A stretch of DNA of 64,000 bases from Datisca glomerata (GCA_003255025.1 QANY01002227.1:1-64000); one strand, 5' to 3'; counted from the first letter of the stretch, positions 34,275 through 46,660 are shown. Translations and numbers: made by a program. Notes: generated from the sequence alone by a model not told the origin.

Positions 34275-37200
34275 TTACTCTTTCGTTACCTTGGCATTGT
34301 TAGAAGAGGTATCCTTCGGAATCCAATAGTTGACAAGGAATGAATCGATAATAATCTGCACTTGAAAGTTTTCATGTCATTGATATTAAAGATCAAACTT
34401 TAGGGAATGATTACTACAAACGACATATAAAGACCTGGTTTAAATGAGCGGCAACACAGGGTAGAACCAGCAAACCGGATTCACCAAGAGCACCACCGAG
34501 CTGCTCCACAACTGCCACCATTACGGGTAGAGTTTTCTGCGAAGATTGTAATTTATTAAGGCACTACATAACTCAAACAAAATTAACCATAAATCAAATC
34601 AGGAGAAGACCTGCTTGTAGTAAGAAACTTATTGGTTTGTTCAGAGAATTGTTTTTCTATTGTTTCATTATAGACTCCAAAGGGAAAAACTGTAAATCAC
34701 CTGGCTTGCTACAAGTAACACAGCACTTGCGTTTTGTCTCTTTGAGAAAGCTGATTGGTTACCACCCGATAAAGCCGAGAGTATTTGAACAGCAAGAGCA
34801 TTGAATGCTAATAAGAGAAAATGCAGAAGTCTGAAAATACAGAAAGATAAACCATTACCCATATACCACTTAATGATGTAATGAATCCCAAAGAATAATG
34901 ATACCAACAATTGCTCTTTTTCCTTGAATGGGAAACAAATGTCAATGCTAAATCTGGTATGCGTCAACACAGCTAAGTATTGAGCGAGTAACCATCTGCT
35001 CACATATAAAGTAGGTAACCAAATGCAAAATAGTGTAGTGACTGTGACCGTGATTCTAACCATTCATAAAAATCTAATTAGCAAAAGCAGAAAGATGTGA
35101 GATGAAGCACCAAAGGTACAATTGCAAAGATGTAGGAAGAAAGAAAGAAAGATGAACAACGTACGCTCCCATTCCAGTAGCTACTAGAAAGATTTCAGGT
35201 TTAACCATCAAAAGTAATGACCTCGATCGGCTAACTTGTATCCATGGCACCTGAAAAACAAATAGTTCATTTGATAAGAACCATTACAGTTGAGAACTAA
35301 ATATTGGAATCCAATTGAGCAAGTCCAGTCCCATGCTCGAAAAAACAGTTTGTTTTCTATCGGTAAAAAAGATATATTTCACAAAAAATACAGCCTTAAG
35401 ATCTACGAAAAAGTAGTAGAAAGCAAGGATTCCACGTAGGACTTCTCCTGGTCATAACCTACACGTAGATTTGCTTCAATTGCTTCAATTGAAAGTTGAA
35501 ACTACTTTTAGATAGGAGTTACTACCCTTTATCAATAAAGAATCTCCCATGACCCATCTAATAACTATACTCCCTTTCCTCTCAACTTTTTCACATGAAA
35601 AATTATTCCAAGCATAATGAAATTCTTATCATAGAAAATATGACATAATATAACCATATATTCATGCTTCAATTTGCAGACTTCCTATTTTGTTGTTTTG
35701 TCTGTTCTATGTACTAATTCTTAGAGTTGTCTGAGCCATACCGTAACAATATATAGGTCAATGCTAGTAAGTAGTTCCCTAACAAATAATAAACTTTATG
35801 ACTACTCCAGATCCTAAATTTGTCAACAGGCATAGTTAAGGTTGAAGTTCTTAAATATCAAAGGGCAACCCAAATCAAGCAATGAAACAGTTAACTTCTT
35901 ATTATCTTCTCATATTTTCCTAGTGGTAAGATTTAGCTTGCATAGAATAATAGAAGTGTAAGATCATTTCAAGACATGAAAACAATATTACCAACTTGCA
36001 TTTACCTAATGAACTACAATTTGAAAGAAATCAAAACTAAAATACTCAATGTAGGTAAGAAAGAAGTGTGTTTGGTTCTTACGAGACTCAGGAAAATAGC
36101 ACTGATCCTTGAGAAATACTTGCCGTTTTTATCAACAAAGTCTGCCAACCCTAAACATAACATTAATCGAGATTAGTGATACTACAATTTGAAGATGATA
36201 TACACTTACCCAACTAAGTAGCATAGTCACTTCGGTACCAAACATTATTTTTTGTTTTTATGTTATAAGAAGAATAATTCCTGCTAACTTCTACAGGTCC
36301 ACTGGCTTACACCTATAGAATAAAGTGCCGTAAATCACCTTTGGACGATTCTCTGAGGACCTATTAATTGAAAAAAAAAACAAAAGAGAAATCATAATAT
36401 GGCATATGAAAAGGGGGTCTATAAATGCTCCATAAAAGTGTGTTGTAACAAATTTGATATGTTTTACAAGGATTTGTGTACAAAAGGAAACGATCTATGA
36501 GATAAACAGAAATTATATGAGAGTAAAGAATTCAAGACCGATCTTGACGTTGACAAGGAAAAAAATATATAAAAAGAAGACTCATCTCTAAAAAAATGTT
36601 TCCGGGGCACATTAAAGAGTAAAAAAAACACCCAATTGACTTAAATCCTGTACATATATTGAGAAGAGATATAAGGAAAGAACCAGATTGTCTAGAAGCC
36701 ATGATCACAATATTATAAACCAAGAGCACGGTTGAGCTAGATGAGTATTCTCGTAAATTCATACCAATTTACACACATATCTTTTTCCTTTATAATTTCA
36801 AAAATTGAATGCGAGATCAAACTCACTAACACGAGAAATACTTCTGGGAAGTCCCATAGTCTGTCAAAGTTTTCTAATACTTAAACTACTCTTGCGAGTC
36901 TGTAACACTACATGCTATTATTTTCATTTTCAACAATAATTTTAGTCTTCTACAATGGTTTAGCGTTATAAAAGAATAAAATTGGTGTTCTGACACAGAT
37001 ATTGCATGAATTTCCATTCTGTGTCCTACAAAGAAAACAAAATATCACCTTCCCTAAGATGAGAGGGATAAGTAGCATAAGAATGAGACTTCTAAATAGT
37101 TGCTTGGTTGGAACAGAGACACCAATCCCATCAGCAATGAATCTTGAGATAGAAAAGGGCACCTGGAAAGTAAAATAACATTAGCATTCTTAAAAGAATA

Positions 37201-39415
37201 TTTTATTCCATAGTAGCATCACATGAACTGTTGAGAGATATAGGCCAAAAGAAATTGTGAAAATTGTATGTTTGTAATGTAGATGAGGACTCCTTGTATT
37301 CATTTACTCATTCACTTGGTTTTTTATCGTTTTTTGAATTTCCATCATTTAATAAAGAAAACAAAACACTCAATTTGATCCAGTAAATTCTGCAACAGGT
37401 CAAAATGAGTAAGAGATGAAACTAAGATATCTTTTTAACTTACAACTAATATTCCTAACATATTAGAAATCACGGTCATTGCAAGAGCAAGTGCAGAATT
37501 CCCCCCTGCAAGCTGCATACAAGAAAATAAAATCATCAATTAAACTCTATGGATTAACATTTGCACAAGCAAGATTGGCTAATGTGAAATTGGAAAAAAA
37601 AAATTGCATGCCTGAGTAAGTGCAACCCCGCTTGATAAAGTAGTTGGCATACAGCTAAATAATGCCAATCCTGTAGAATACATCATAAAAATAATTTGGA
37701 AATCGCTTGAGAAAATAAAAGATAGTTTGGCAGGTCCATGGAGCACTTCACTTGATACTAGAGTAATAAAAAATGGACCAGTATCCAAATTGGCATTGAG
37801 AATGGCTATACAACTAAATTAAGTTAGGTCCTCAAAGAAAGTTTACATACCTTGCATATGTTTCTGAAGCGCCATCATTCTTCCAGAGATTAAGGACAGG
37901 GGGGAGGAAGAGGAAGATAGAAAAGCCATATTCTAGAGTACTTATTGCTACCTTTCTACTTCAAGAACAAAAAATGGAGGATATTATTAAATTTACAGGC
38001 CAATGGGTTGACTAGGTTAAACTGTTGGCATCTCCAGCTTTCTAGTTACAGTTGGGTTTTAGGACAAGAAAAGCAGAAGAACTTGTCTAAATTCGCTCTT
38101 GTCCAATGCAACTACTGAAATAAGTTAAATCAACTTCCAAGTTCAAACCTGTTACAAATTCTTGTGGCTGAAGCTGAATTTGCAATAGTAGCTTGGAAAA
38201 ATAAGGTGTAAACAACAGAATCGAGACCTGCCAAACAGTATTTGAGATCTTAAGATAAAATTGTCATTGGACTCATTGGCAAAACACCAAGTGAGGTTCA
38301 GCCAGCAATTTCATTGAGCAAAGAAACTCCGAATGCTCAGAATATTAGCATACGTACATATGTAGATACTCAATAACAATATACAAGTTCACGAACAATG
38401 ACAAGGGACACAAAATGAAAATGAAAAAAAAAGGAGAATGAACCTACGATATACATTAAGGCAAATAAGAATTCAAGGTCATACAAGCCCATAAATTCCG
38501 ACCGGCCATGCCTCTGCAGCTGCACCAATTTCTGAACTACGCAATGTCAACCCTACGACACCAACACCATAAATAAATGAGAATAAAAAAAAGTGATTGT
38601 AAACCAGGGATCGTAATGCATATATTGCGTGCATCTTAGATTCATCACTGTTCTAACCTGAGATAATAAATATCCCAAATGTGCTAAATTTTGACAGATG
38701 GTACTTATCAGCAAGACAGCCAAGACCAGGATACGCGATCCCCAAGGCTACTCCACCGACGAGAGCTGAGATTTGATTAGAAAAACAATCGTAAAAATAT
38801 TCTATGAAAGGGCTTTACAAGATTTTTTTTTTAAGAATCAATAATGAAAATTTTGACTAAGAAGAGAAAGTTGTAGCGGAAATATTTAAAATTATTAATC
38901 CACACATTTTAGGATAATGCAACAAAAATATTTACCTAAAGGAAGAAAATTATTTGCCGCAAAACTTAACAATGGTTTTAGCCGACTGAAGCCATTCCCT
39001 GAACCAGAATTCCCATTAGCTTCATTTCTACCATAACTATCTCCCTGGAAAACAATAACGAACACTCCAATAGAGTTACAGTCTGTGCCGTACCAAACCA
39101 ATTTCAGACTCTCAGTTCGATAAAAAAAGGAGACGAAAAACAACCAAAAGCACAAGTCAAACCATTCCAACATTTCTTTAAGATATAAAACAACTGCTAG
39201 AGAGTAATAGAAACAACCGTAATGAAAGGAGACGAAACCTGGTCGGATGGTCCGTAGGCCCTGACGGGTTTGATCAACGGGTGGTCGTGAATCAAAGTAA
39301 CAGAACGGCGATAGAAGAAAGAGCGGTCGGTCTGAAAATGTGGGTTTAGACGATAATATGGCATCAGTTTGGTGGGTGGAGGTGAGAGAAAAAGGGCTTG
39401 GATTGTTCCTGCCAT
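34275..39415 (-). CDS. BASS4-like: Plastid BASS-family transporter, BASS4-like (copy A), 14 exons
   Basis: Complete spliced gene for a 423-residue bile acid:sodium symporter (BASS) family protein, closest in my reading to Arabidopsis BASS4. Exons in transcript order: 39239-39415, 38936-39044, 38658-38765, 38485-38552, 38149-38227, 37612-37670, 37444-37512, 37049-37162, 36339-36360, 36083-36150, 35165-35250, 34701-34830, 34435-34536, 34275-34355. Lengths sum to 1272 bp in one frame. Exon 1 is basic and Ser/Pro-rich (MAGTIQALFLSPPPTKL), fitting a chloroplast transit peptide. Hydrophobic segments follow, with YPGLGCLADKY, CMPTTLSSGVALTQLAGGN, RSLILMLLIPLILGK, VPWIQVSRSRSLLL and VMVAVVEQLGGALGESGLL. 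An in-frame stop two codons upstream supports the ATG. BASS4 substrates are not established; family relatives move pyruvate or other organic acids with sodium across the plastid envelope. Splice sites are GT-AG except the exon 6 donor, which is GC. Confidence 0.9.
36339..36360 (-). other. 22-nt micro-exon of BASS4-like gene A
   Basis: Exon 9 is just 22 nt: seven codons (VLRESSK) plus one base. It lies between an AG acceptor (ATTAATAG) and a GT donor (AAAG|GTGATT) and bridges exon 8 (..LILGK) to exon 10 (GLADFVDKN). Without it the frame breaks. The second copy has the same 22-nt exon at 62203-62224. Confidence 0.85.
37513..37611 (-). other. GC-AG intron of BASS4-like gene A
   Basis: The exon 6 donor reads ACTCAG|GCATGC on the minus strand, with no GT alternative nearby. 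The acceptor before exon 7 is GTATGCAG. The join gives ..GVALTQ-LAGGN.., an exact in-frame fit. The same non-canonical donor (CTCAG|GCATGA) is seen in copy B at 63891. Confidence 0.8.
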
Positions 39416-39550
39416 GGATTACCCAGAACTGCAGCTTGTAAGAACCGAACAGCTGAACTTCGGAGCGTGTACAGTGAACACATATTTCGTCCAACATATT
39501 TTCAGTTTTACAATTTGTAATTAAAAATAAATTTAAAAGGTAAATCGCAC

Positions 39551-39560
39551 CTATATACTC
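39551..39560 (-). promoter_or_regulatory. Possible TATA box of BASS4-like gene A
   Basis: The minus strand reads GAGTATATAG about 140 bp upstream of the ATG. It is a plausible TATA element by sequence and distance only, and it lies right at the border with the LINE fragment. Confidence 0.3.
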
Positions 39561-39574
39561 ATTATGCTTCAACA

Positions 39575-40242
39575 ATTTAGACCAGTATTTCGATCAAATT
39601 TCAAAGACAGTTGGATATTTCATCTGATTTTATAAACTTTTTTAGAAAGGTTATTTCTATCTCTATGAATGATCAACTATGTAACATTTGGAGTGCTGGT
39701 ATTGTGGCGGTCGTCTCTACTATTTGGCATGCCCTTAAAAGTTTCATATTTGAAGATGATTCAATTTCGATTGACCGAACTTTATCTTTTGTTTGGACTG
39801 CTATGCCTGATGCTAATAGATTGTAATTAGGTACTATGCACAACTCCATCATTGACCTTATTGTTCTCCATTCTCTTGGTATTAAAGGTCTTCCTCCAAA
39901 GGCTCCAAAGATTACTCGTGTTCATTGGCTTCCTCCTCCTCTGAGTTGGATCAAGGTGAATACCGATTGTGTTGCTCATGGATGTCTGGGTCATGCTGGA
40001 TGTGGTGGAATCTTCTGTAATCTTCGTGGATTTTTAAAAGGTGGTTTTGTCTTACCCTTAGTATCGTAATTTACTTTTAAAGCTGAGTTATGTGTTGTTA
40101 TTCATGCAATAAATTAGCTTTTCAGAAAAACTAGACTTCTCTTTGGTTGAAGAGTGACTTGACATACATTGTTTCTCTTATTATCTCTCGCTCACTTGAA
40201 GTTCATTGGTCTTTTAAAGGTGCTTGGTCTCGAAGTTTACAT
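39575..40242 (+). pseudogene. LINE fragment, left part (interrupted by nested Copia elements)
   Basis: 5'-truncated non-LTR element. The open stretch 39611-39826 (DISSDFINFFRKVISIS, then VVSTIWHALKSFIFED) is the zf-RVT to RNase H linker. 39836-40069 is the start of the RNase H domain (PPPLSWIKVNTDCVAHGCLGHAGCGGIF). Degenerate RNase H sequence continues to 40242, where a Copia LTR begins. The remaining LINE sequence resumes at 55662. Its left edge comes within about 160 bp of the BASS4-like start codon. Confidence 0.75.
40238..40242. other. Left target-site duplication (TACAT) of the outer Copia
   Basis: TACAT directly precedes the LTR start TGTAGAAAG at 40243. It matches TACAT at 55662-55666 directly after the right LTR end (TTCTAACA), and it recurs at 41566-41570 in the duplicated junction. 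It marks the LINE insertion site. Confidence 0.8.
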
Positions 40243-40349
40243 TGTAGAAAGAAATGAGGAAGAAAGATTCAAGATGAAGAAGAATGAGACAGAAGAGTAC
40301 AGAAGAGAACAAAATAGAGTTAAAGGCTAGAAAAAACTAAAGTACAATT
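40243..40349 (-). repeat. Outer Copia, left (3') LTR: first part
   Basis: Aligns with the right LTR at 55451 onward (AGGAAGAAAGATTCAAGATG, GAGTTAAAGGCTAGAAAAA, AAGTACAAT). It is broken by the inner Copia LTR from about 40350. A second copy of this piece is at 41571-41671. The remainder of the LTR is at 51571-51606. Confidence 0.75.
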
Positions 40350-41508
40350 TTTTGGGGTTATGCCCTCAAAGCATGTGTATTGACATTTGGATATAAAATT
40401 TAAATAGGATTACATTTTCCTTATAATTATTCTTTTAAATTATCGTTGAATAATTTATATAAATATCTGAAAATTATATATTCATTAATGAAACTACGAT
40501 CTTGTGTTAATACAAGAGGATTAAGATCATAGATAATGAATAAAATTATCAGCAATATATTAAAGTATGAAATATTTAATGAATGATTGCTAGTACGGTT
40601 CACTAAACATTATGAATGTGTGTGATCTAGATCCAGATCATTGATGTGGATAGACATCTTAGTGAATGTAATTTATATAATAAAATTATATATAACAGAC
40701 CGATGTGAATCAAAATCTTTATTAACGTGTCATTTATCATAAAGATTTAATACACATCAATTCGATGATCATATGCAGATCAGTCTGAATTCTAAGTAGT
40801 CATGAACTCCTATGCATGTTTATTGGATCTTTTGATTCACTCGTTAACGTCTGTTTGTTAATCAGGCTAGTGACTTTTATTTTGGAGATTCAGTGATGCG
40901 AATGGCTGAGGACATGATCTTACAAGATTTAGAATCTAAGTTTTTCTAACGGATCGTATATTGGTTCTCTTAAGTGTTAATTCTAGAACTGGATGGTTAT
41001 TGAGCTCAAATTTATAATAAGATTGTAAATTAGTCATTCACTAGTGGAATAATGGTACTTAAGGATCAAGAGGTAATTAGAAGGGTAAAACGGCAATTTT
41101 GATCAGTTCTAATTTACGAACCAATAATTAAATGACATAACTATATGAAATGATTATGTCAGTGGACTACAAAAGAATACTCTATAAATGCATTCTATAA
41201 TCTCTAAGAGTGCAATTCCATATTTATACTAGAGTAATAATGTAATTAATAAATAAGTTTATTTAATTAAAGAGTTAAATTAATAATCTGGTTTATTGGA
41301 GCTTAAGATTATAGGTCAATGGTCCCAAGTCATCTCTATAATACGTTATCTAGATTGTGAGTATTTCAGGACATGAGAAATGACTAACTTGCAAAAAAAA
41401 ATTTTATTCTGGGGCAAGTACATAATTAGAAGATAATTATGTATGATTATTAAAAATTAATTAAATGAATTATTTATAAATATAATTTTCAGAAATTATA
41501 CATACATA
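40350..41508 (+). repeat. Inner Copia 5' LTR, duplicated partial copy
   Basis: The first part of the inner Copia LTR (GGGGTTATGCCCTCAAAGCA ...), about 1.16 kb, cut off where the tandem copy begins. It closely matches 41672-42830. Confidence 0.8.
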
Positions 41509-41671
41509 TAATCTTAAACTTACTTGAAGTTCATTAGTCTTTTAAAGGTGCTTGGTCTCGAAGTTTACATTGTAGAAAGAAGTTATGAGGAAGAAAGATT
41601 CAAGATGAAGAAGAATGAGAGAGAAGAGAACAAAATAAAGTTAAAGGCTAGAAAAAACTAAAGTACAATTT

Positions 41672-43840
41672 TTTTGGGGTTATGCCCTTAAAGTATGTGT
41701 ATTGACATTTTGATATAAAATTTAAAGAGGATTACATTTTCCTTATAATTATTCTTTTAAATTATTGTTGAATAATTTATAGAATATCTGAAAATTATAT
41801 ATTCATTAATGAGACTACGATCTTGTGTTAATACAAGAGGATTAAGATCATAGATAATGAATAAAATTGTCAGCAACATATTAAAGTGTGAAATCTTTAA
41901 TGAATGGTTGCTAGTACGGTTCACTAAACATTATGAATGTGTGTGATCTAGATCCAGATCATTGATGTGGATAGATATCTTAGTGAATGTAATTTATATA
42001 ATAAAATTATATATAACAGACCGATGTGAATTAAAATCTTTATTAACATGTCGTTTATCATAAAGATTTAATACACATCAATTCGATGATCATATGCAGA
42101 TCAATATGAATCCTAAGTAGTCATGAACTCCTATGTATGTTTATTGGATCTTTTGATTCACTCGTTAACGTCTGTTTGTTAATCAAGCTAGTGACTTTTA
42201 TTTTGGAGATTTAGTGATGCGGATGGCTGATGACATGATCTTACACGATTTAGAATCTAAGTTTTTCTAACGGATCGTATATTGGTTCTCTTAAATGTTA
42301 ATTCTAGAACTGGATGGTTATTGAGCTCAAATTTATAATAAGATTATAAATTAGTCATTCACTAGTGGATTAATGGTACTTAAGGATCAAGAGGTAATTA
42401 GAAGGGTAAAATGGTAATTTTGACCAGTTCTAATTTACTAACCAATAATTGGAGGACATAACTATATGAAATGATTATGTCAGTGGACTACAAAAGAATA
42501 CTCTATAAATACATTCTATAATCTCTAAGAGTGCAATTCCATATTTATACTAGAGTAATAATGTAATTAATAAATAAGTTTATTTAATTAAAGAGTCAAA
42601 TTAATAATCTGGTTTATTGGAGCTTAAGATTATAGGTCAATGGTCCCCAAGTGATCTCTATAATACATTATCTAAGGTGTGAGTATTTCAGGACATGAGA
42701 AATGACTAACTTGCAAAAGAAATTTTTATTCTGGGGCAAATACATAATTATGAGATAATTATGTATGATTATTGAAAATTAATTAAATGAATTATTTATA
42801 AATATAATTTTCAGAAATTATATATACATAATTATCGATATGTGAGATAGAATATATAATTTGTGAAATTAGATAACTAATTTATTATTAGATAATAATT
42901 TAAATAAACTAAATCTGTTAATTGATAGGGATAATCAGATATGTTAATTTTGAATTAATTGATATCTAAAAAAATATCTGATTAAAATAAATATTTAATT
43001 CGTAGTAATTGTCACATGTCAATCACCGATAAGATTTCAGAAATTGGCATGGACTACTGTGATGCCACATGACACTATAGTAGTAAGCGTGCAACACTGT
43101 AGTGCCACATGGTATTACAGTGGTACCGCGAGGCACTGTGCTGGCTCACGGCACACTGTAGTGCCATACAATTGCAGTGGGCTCCACTGTAATTGGTAAT
43201 TTATTTTATTTTATCCCTAAAAATCTGATACTCCATTATGTAGAATATATACAGATTTTATTCTAATGGCCTTAATGGTTGAAAGAGGAGGAGAAAATTA
43301 GTTTATCAGATCATCAGCTCATCAATCAAAAGTTGAATTGAGAACACGATTGGTGTCAGAGAGATTTTCTTTTATGATTAAACGTTAATCAAATCTCTAA
43401 AAGAATAATCATCACGTTATTTTAGAGAATCGTCTTACTAAAGTCATTCTCAGAAAATCTTAAAATCTCATATGTTGAGAACATCTAGAGACAGAAAAAA
43501 TATTTTGTAATATTCTACGTGCCCACATACGTCCTAGTGCGTTGAGGATTGACTTGGAAGATCTTGATGTGGGTCTAGGAGTCTATTGATCTTTGGAACG
43601 GAGGATCGATCAAATTTTGTAATAACACTTGATATAGGCAATAAGATGTATATGATTCCTAACCTTATGTGTTGTAGATTTAACTTATAAATATATGATG
43701 GATTCTGATTGATTGAAAAAGAATTTTCAATCAAAGTTTTTATTTGGTTATCGTGGCGTTGTGATTTTTATTAAAAAATTAATTTTTTTAAAAAGGCCAC
43801 GCGCCTCCATGCTTCTGCCGCGTACACGCCGCGATGGCCA
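41672..43840 (+). repeat. Inner Copia 5' LTR (about 2.17 kb)
   Basis: Full-length LTR of the plus-strand Copia, starting TTTTGGGGTTATGCCC (the TGTT start eroded) and ending CGATGGCCA just before the primer site. It matches the 3' LTR at 49683-51570 and the solo LTR at 8394-10079. A G/C-richer block at 43055-43200 repeats CACTGTAGTGCCA-type motifs; that block and about 290 bp around it are missing from the 3' LTR. Confidence 0.75.
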
Positions 43841-43845
43841 AAAAG

Positions 43846-43857
43846 TGATATCAGAAC
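43846..43857 (+). other. Primer binding site of the inner Copia (degenerate)
   Basis: TGATATCAGAAC, two substitutions from the TGGTATCAGAGC site for initiator methionine tRNA, directly after the 5' LTR. It sets the plus orientation. Confidence 0.65.
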
Positions 43858-45824
43858 GGTCTTATGTGTGTGTGTGTGTGTTAAATGCTGTGTGAGTTTT
43901 CTTGCATTATTCATATAATATGAGATATGTATGATGATGGATGGTTATATTTTTTGAATGTATGAAAAATAATGGATCGTTAATTGTATGGTGATTATTT
44001 GGTTAAGCTTTGTTTTACTTTTTTCTAGATCTTGTGTAAGCCGAATTGAGGCGTAGGAATTTTTATCATTTTATTTTGAATATTATTGTAATTATTTCGA
44101 ACGGGAGAAGACGAAGAACGCACGAGACGAACGGCATAAATTTACTGCTCATGCGAAAACACTGTTCACGCCAGAAATTAACTATTCCGATGGAGGTGAA
44201 CAGCGTCGGCGGTACTGCACTCAGCGGAAAACAGTGGCTGTCCGGCACGGAAGGCGGTTGCTGGCGGTGAGACGGGCAGCGATGGTGATGGATGACGATC
44301 AGAAAGTCCTATCGTTGGTGACAACTGTTGTCAGGTTTTAGGAAAGTTTTCAACAAATTGTGCAACCAACTTGATCACCTAAGTATTTCATTAAAACCCA
44401 ATCTCTTTTAATTATCCATTTAAATTTTGAAATTAATGTAATTTTAAAATTAATTTTTATTTTTTAATTTTATAAAAATTAAAAATTAATAGGCTGATTG
44501 AGTTTGTGCCAAGTCTGATTAAATAAAATAAAGTGTTTATTTGACTAAGTCAAAGTCTACTATTTTGAATGGGATGATTATAGAAATTGTTTTAATTAAG
44601 AAAAATAGTTTTTCTAATTAAAAATGGTTTTGTTCAAAGCTTGAAGATTATGAAGATGAACATCAAGAGAAGAAGATAAAATTTGAGAAATATGTATTTT
44701 TGAAGTCCGCTTTGTAATTTGTTTCTTTATTTCAAGAGTTGTAATTAGAAATACTCAATAGTCACTCGATCCATTATTATTTTATTTAATTATTAAATAA
44801 TTGTTTAATTGTTATGTTTGATAACATGTCCATGCATAAAGTCGATCACATACCATACATGAAAATCCTACACAGTTTTATTTAATCATGCATCTCATGT
44901 GTAAAAACACGATTTATAGGATTGTCCTAATATGTTTATATGTATTGTTTTATGAAATCAATTGCATGTAAACTACTAGGTTGTAACTAGTTAAAACTTG
45001 GTAATCACACCACACTAAAGACTATAGTAACATTTAGGTTAACCGACTTTAGTAAAAGAGTTTTATTAAAGTTTGATGAATATAATTAATTAGTTAATAA
45101 TCTAAGTTCACCTAATTATGCCTTAGGCGCTTCAGAAAGTTAAATGAACTAAGACCAATGAGATTGAATTAACTGATAATTAAATATTCATAGGGCTATT
45201 ATTTTAACTAGTAATTAATTTAGAATTAATTGATTAGTCAAAATAGAAACATATTATCCTAAAATAGTGGTGGGAGAAGGTTGACATGTTAATGTAACAT
45301 ATGTTTTCCATCATTAGTACAACACCGTGAGTTACAGTGAGGGCCTCAAGATGGTTTTGTTTTCATCCTCCTAAGTAAGGTTTCGAGTTGTACTAATACC
45401 AATGTTGGACTTTTTAAGAATATAGAAGGAAGTTATGTAGTTTAGTTTTGGCCGATCCTAAGGCGTCATATTCTAAATGAAGTCATGAAATTTGAAATGA
45501 TGGATTACACTCACAAAATCACAATTAAACTTTCATGTGGATAGATGTGACTTGACCGAACAAGCGATACCTTATTATTAGAAGAGAATATAAGATATTT
45601 TAAGTTTTAATTAATAAGGATGAGAACGTCTCATAGACAATCTGAAGTTAATCTGACCAACCTTATGACGGCACATTAATCGTTGGGTTATTTTATCGTG
45701 ATTAGTAAATGCTAAATTTATGTGTTTATTATTATTGCAATTATGCATCACGTTTACTTTTTGAATCTAAATATTCATTAATTATATTGAATCATGTATG
45801 TTTTAAATTTCAGTTATCAATATC
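43858..45824 (+). other. Long leader of the inner Copia
   Basis: Nearly 2 kb between primer site and gag, with a short (TG)n run near 43866-43880. An unrecognised 74-codon open stretch at 44046-44270 reads NFYHFILNIIVIISNGRRRR and is probably chance. Otherwise AT-rich and non-coding. Confidence 0.5.
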
Positions 45825-46660
45825 ATGTCTACTATGGGCAACCTTGTTACTGCTTTGCTCTCTCTTGAGAAATTGAATGGTGATAATTTCATACATTGAA
45901 AACCAAATATGAACTTAATGTTGATTTGAGAGAACCATAAGTTCGTTCGCACTGAGAAATGTCTAAAGGAGCTCACTACTAACGCCCCTAAAAATGTTAG
46001 GCACAAATATGATGCTTGGATCATATCAAACAACGAGGTGAAATGTATATGCTTATGAGTATGAATGATGTTCTGAGAATCAAACACGAGACCATGGAGG
46101 CTGCCTGTGAGATTAAGGAATCTTTACAGGCAATGTTTGGGTAGCAGTCCGGTCAAAGTCGTCATGAGACTATAAGGAGCTATATGACAACTAAGATGAG
46201 AAAGAGTACTTCTGTTTGAGAACATGTTTTGAACATGATCAACATAATGCACGAGGCGGAAGTACATGGAGTGACTATTGATGAGCGGACTCAAGTTAGC
46301 ATCATACTAGAGTCGTTTACACTAGCTTTTTCAGCATTCACGACCAACTATGTTATGAACAAGTTGCAATTCAACATGACCCAATTGTTGAATGAACTGC
46401 AGACTTTTGAGTCACTCAATCTTAGAATGACCAAAGAGGGCGAGGAAAATATTGTCGAGCAAAAACCTTCTTACAATATTGTTAATAACAAGAAGGGGAA
46501 GAAGAACAATGGTAAGGAGAATAGTAAGAACAAAAGAGTAAAGAAAGCCAAGACATCGTTGAAAACAAAGAAGAACAAGTAAGACAACAAGCCAAAGGAA
46601 AGTGTTTCCACTATGGTGTTGAAGGTCATTGAAAGAGAAACTGTAACAAGTATTTCTCTG
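45825..46660 (+). pseudogene. Inner Copia: gag with damaged zinc knuckle
   Basis: Starts MSTMGNLVTALLSLEKLNGDN at 45825. A TGA follows at the expected Trp (NFIH-stop), and further frame breaks come before the open part 46229-46582, which has NYVMNKLQFNMTQLLNEL and a Lys-rich tail. The CCHC zinc knuckle at 46603-46644 reads CFHYGVEGH-stop-KRNC, with the second Cys changed to Tyr and a Trp codon changed to a stop. Confidence 0.75.

Larger units (their letters stand above)
40190..42830. repeat. 1.33-kb tandem duplication spanning three transposon junctions
   Basis: Copy 1 (about 40190-41508) and copy 2 (about 41521-42830) carry the same order of parts. First LINE sequence (CTTGAAGTTCATT, TCTTTTAAAGGTGCTTGGTC), then the TACAT target site, then about 105-125 bp of the outer Copia LTR (TGTAGAAAGAA...), then the first 1.16 kb of the inner Copia LTR. 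The copies differ by small indels and scattered substitutions. The period is about 1325 bp. Confidence 0.85.

Noticed and set aside
37800..37960. Possible extra BASS4-like exon around the CATATGTTTCTGAAGCGCCA segment
   Set aside because: Exons 5 and 6 already join in frame to the expected protein without it, and it adds no family motif.
38895..39575. A 226-codon minus-strand open frame across the BASS4-like exons 1 and 2
   Set aside because: It reads through the first intron. Splice sites and the protein family show two exons (39239-39415 and 38936-39044), with the true exon 1 in a different frame.
43860..43885. (TG)n run as a regulatory element
   Set aside because: A common simple sequence; nothing further supports a function.
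44046..44270. 74-codon open frame in the inner Copia leader
   Set aside because: No domain, and compositionally consistent with chance.
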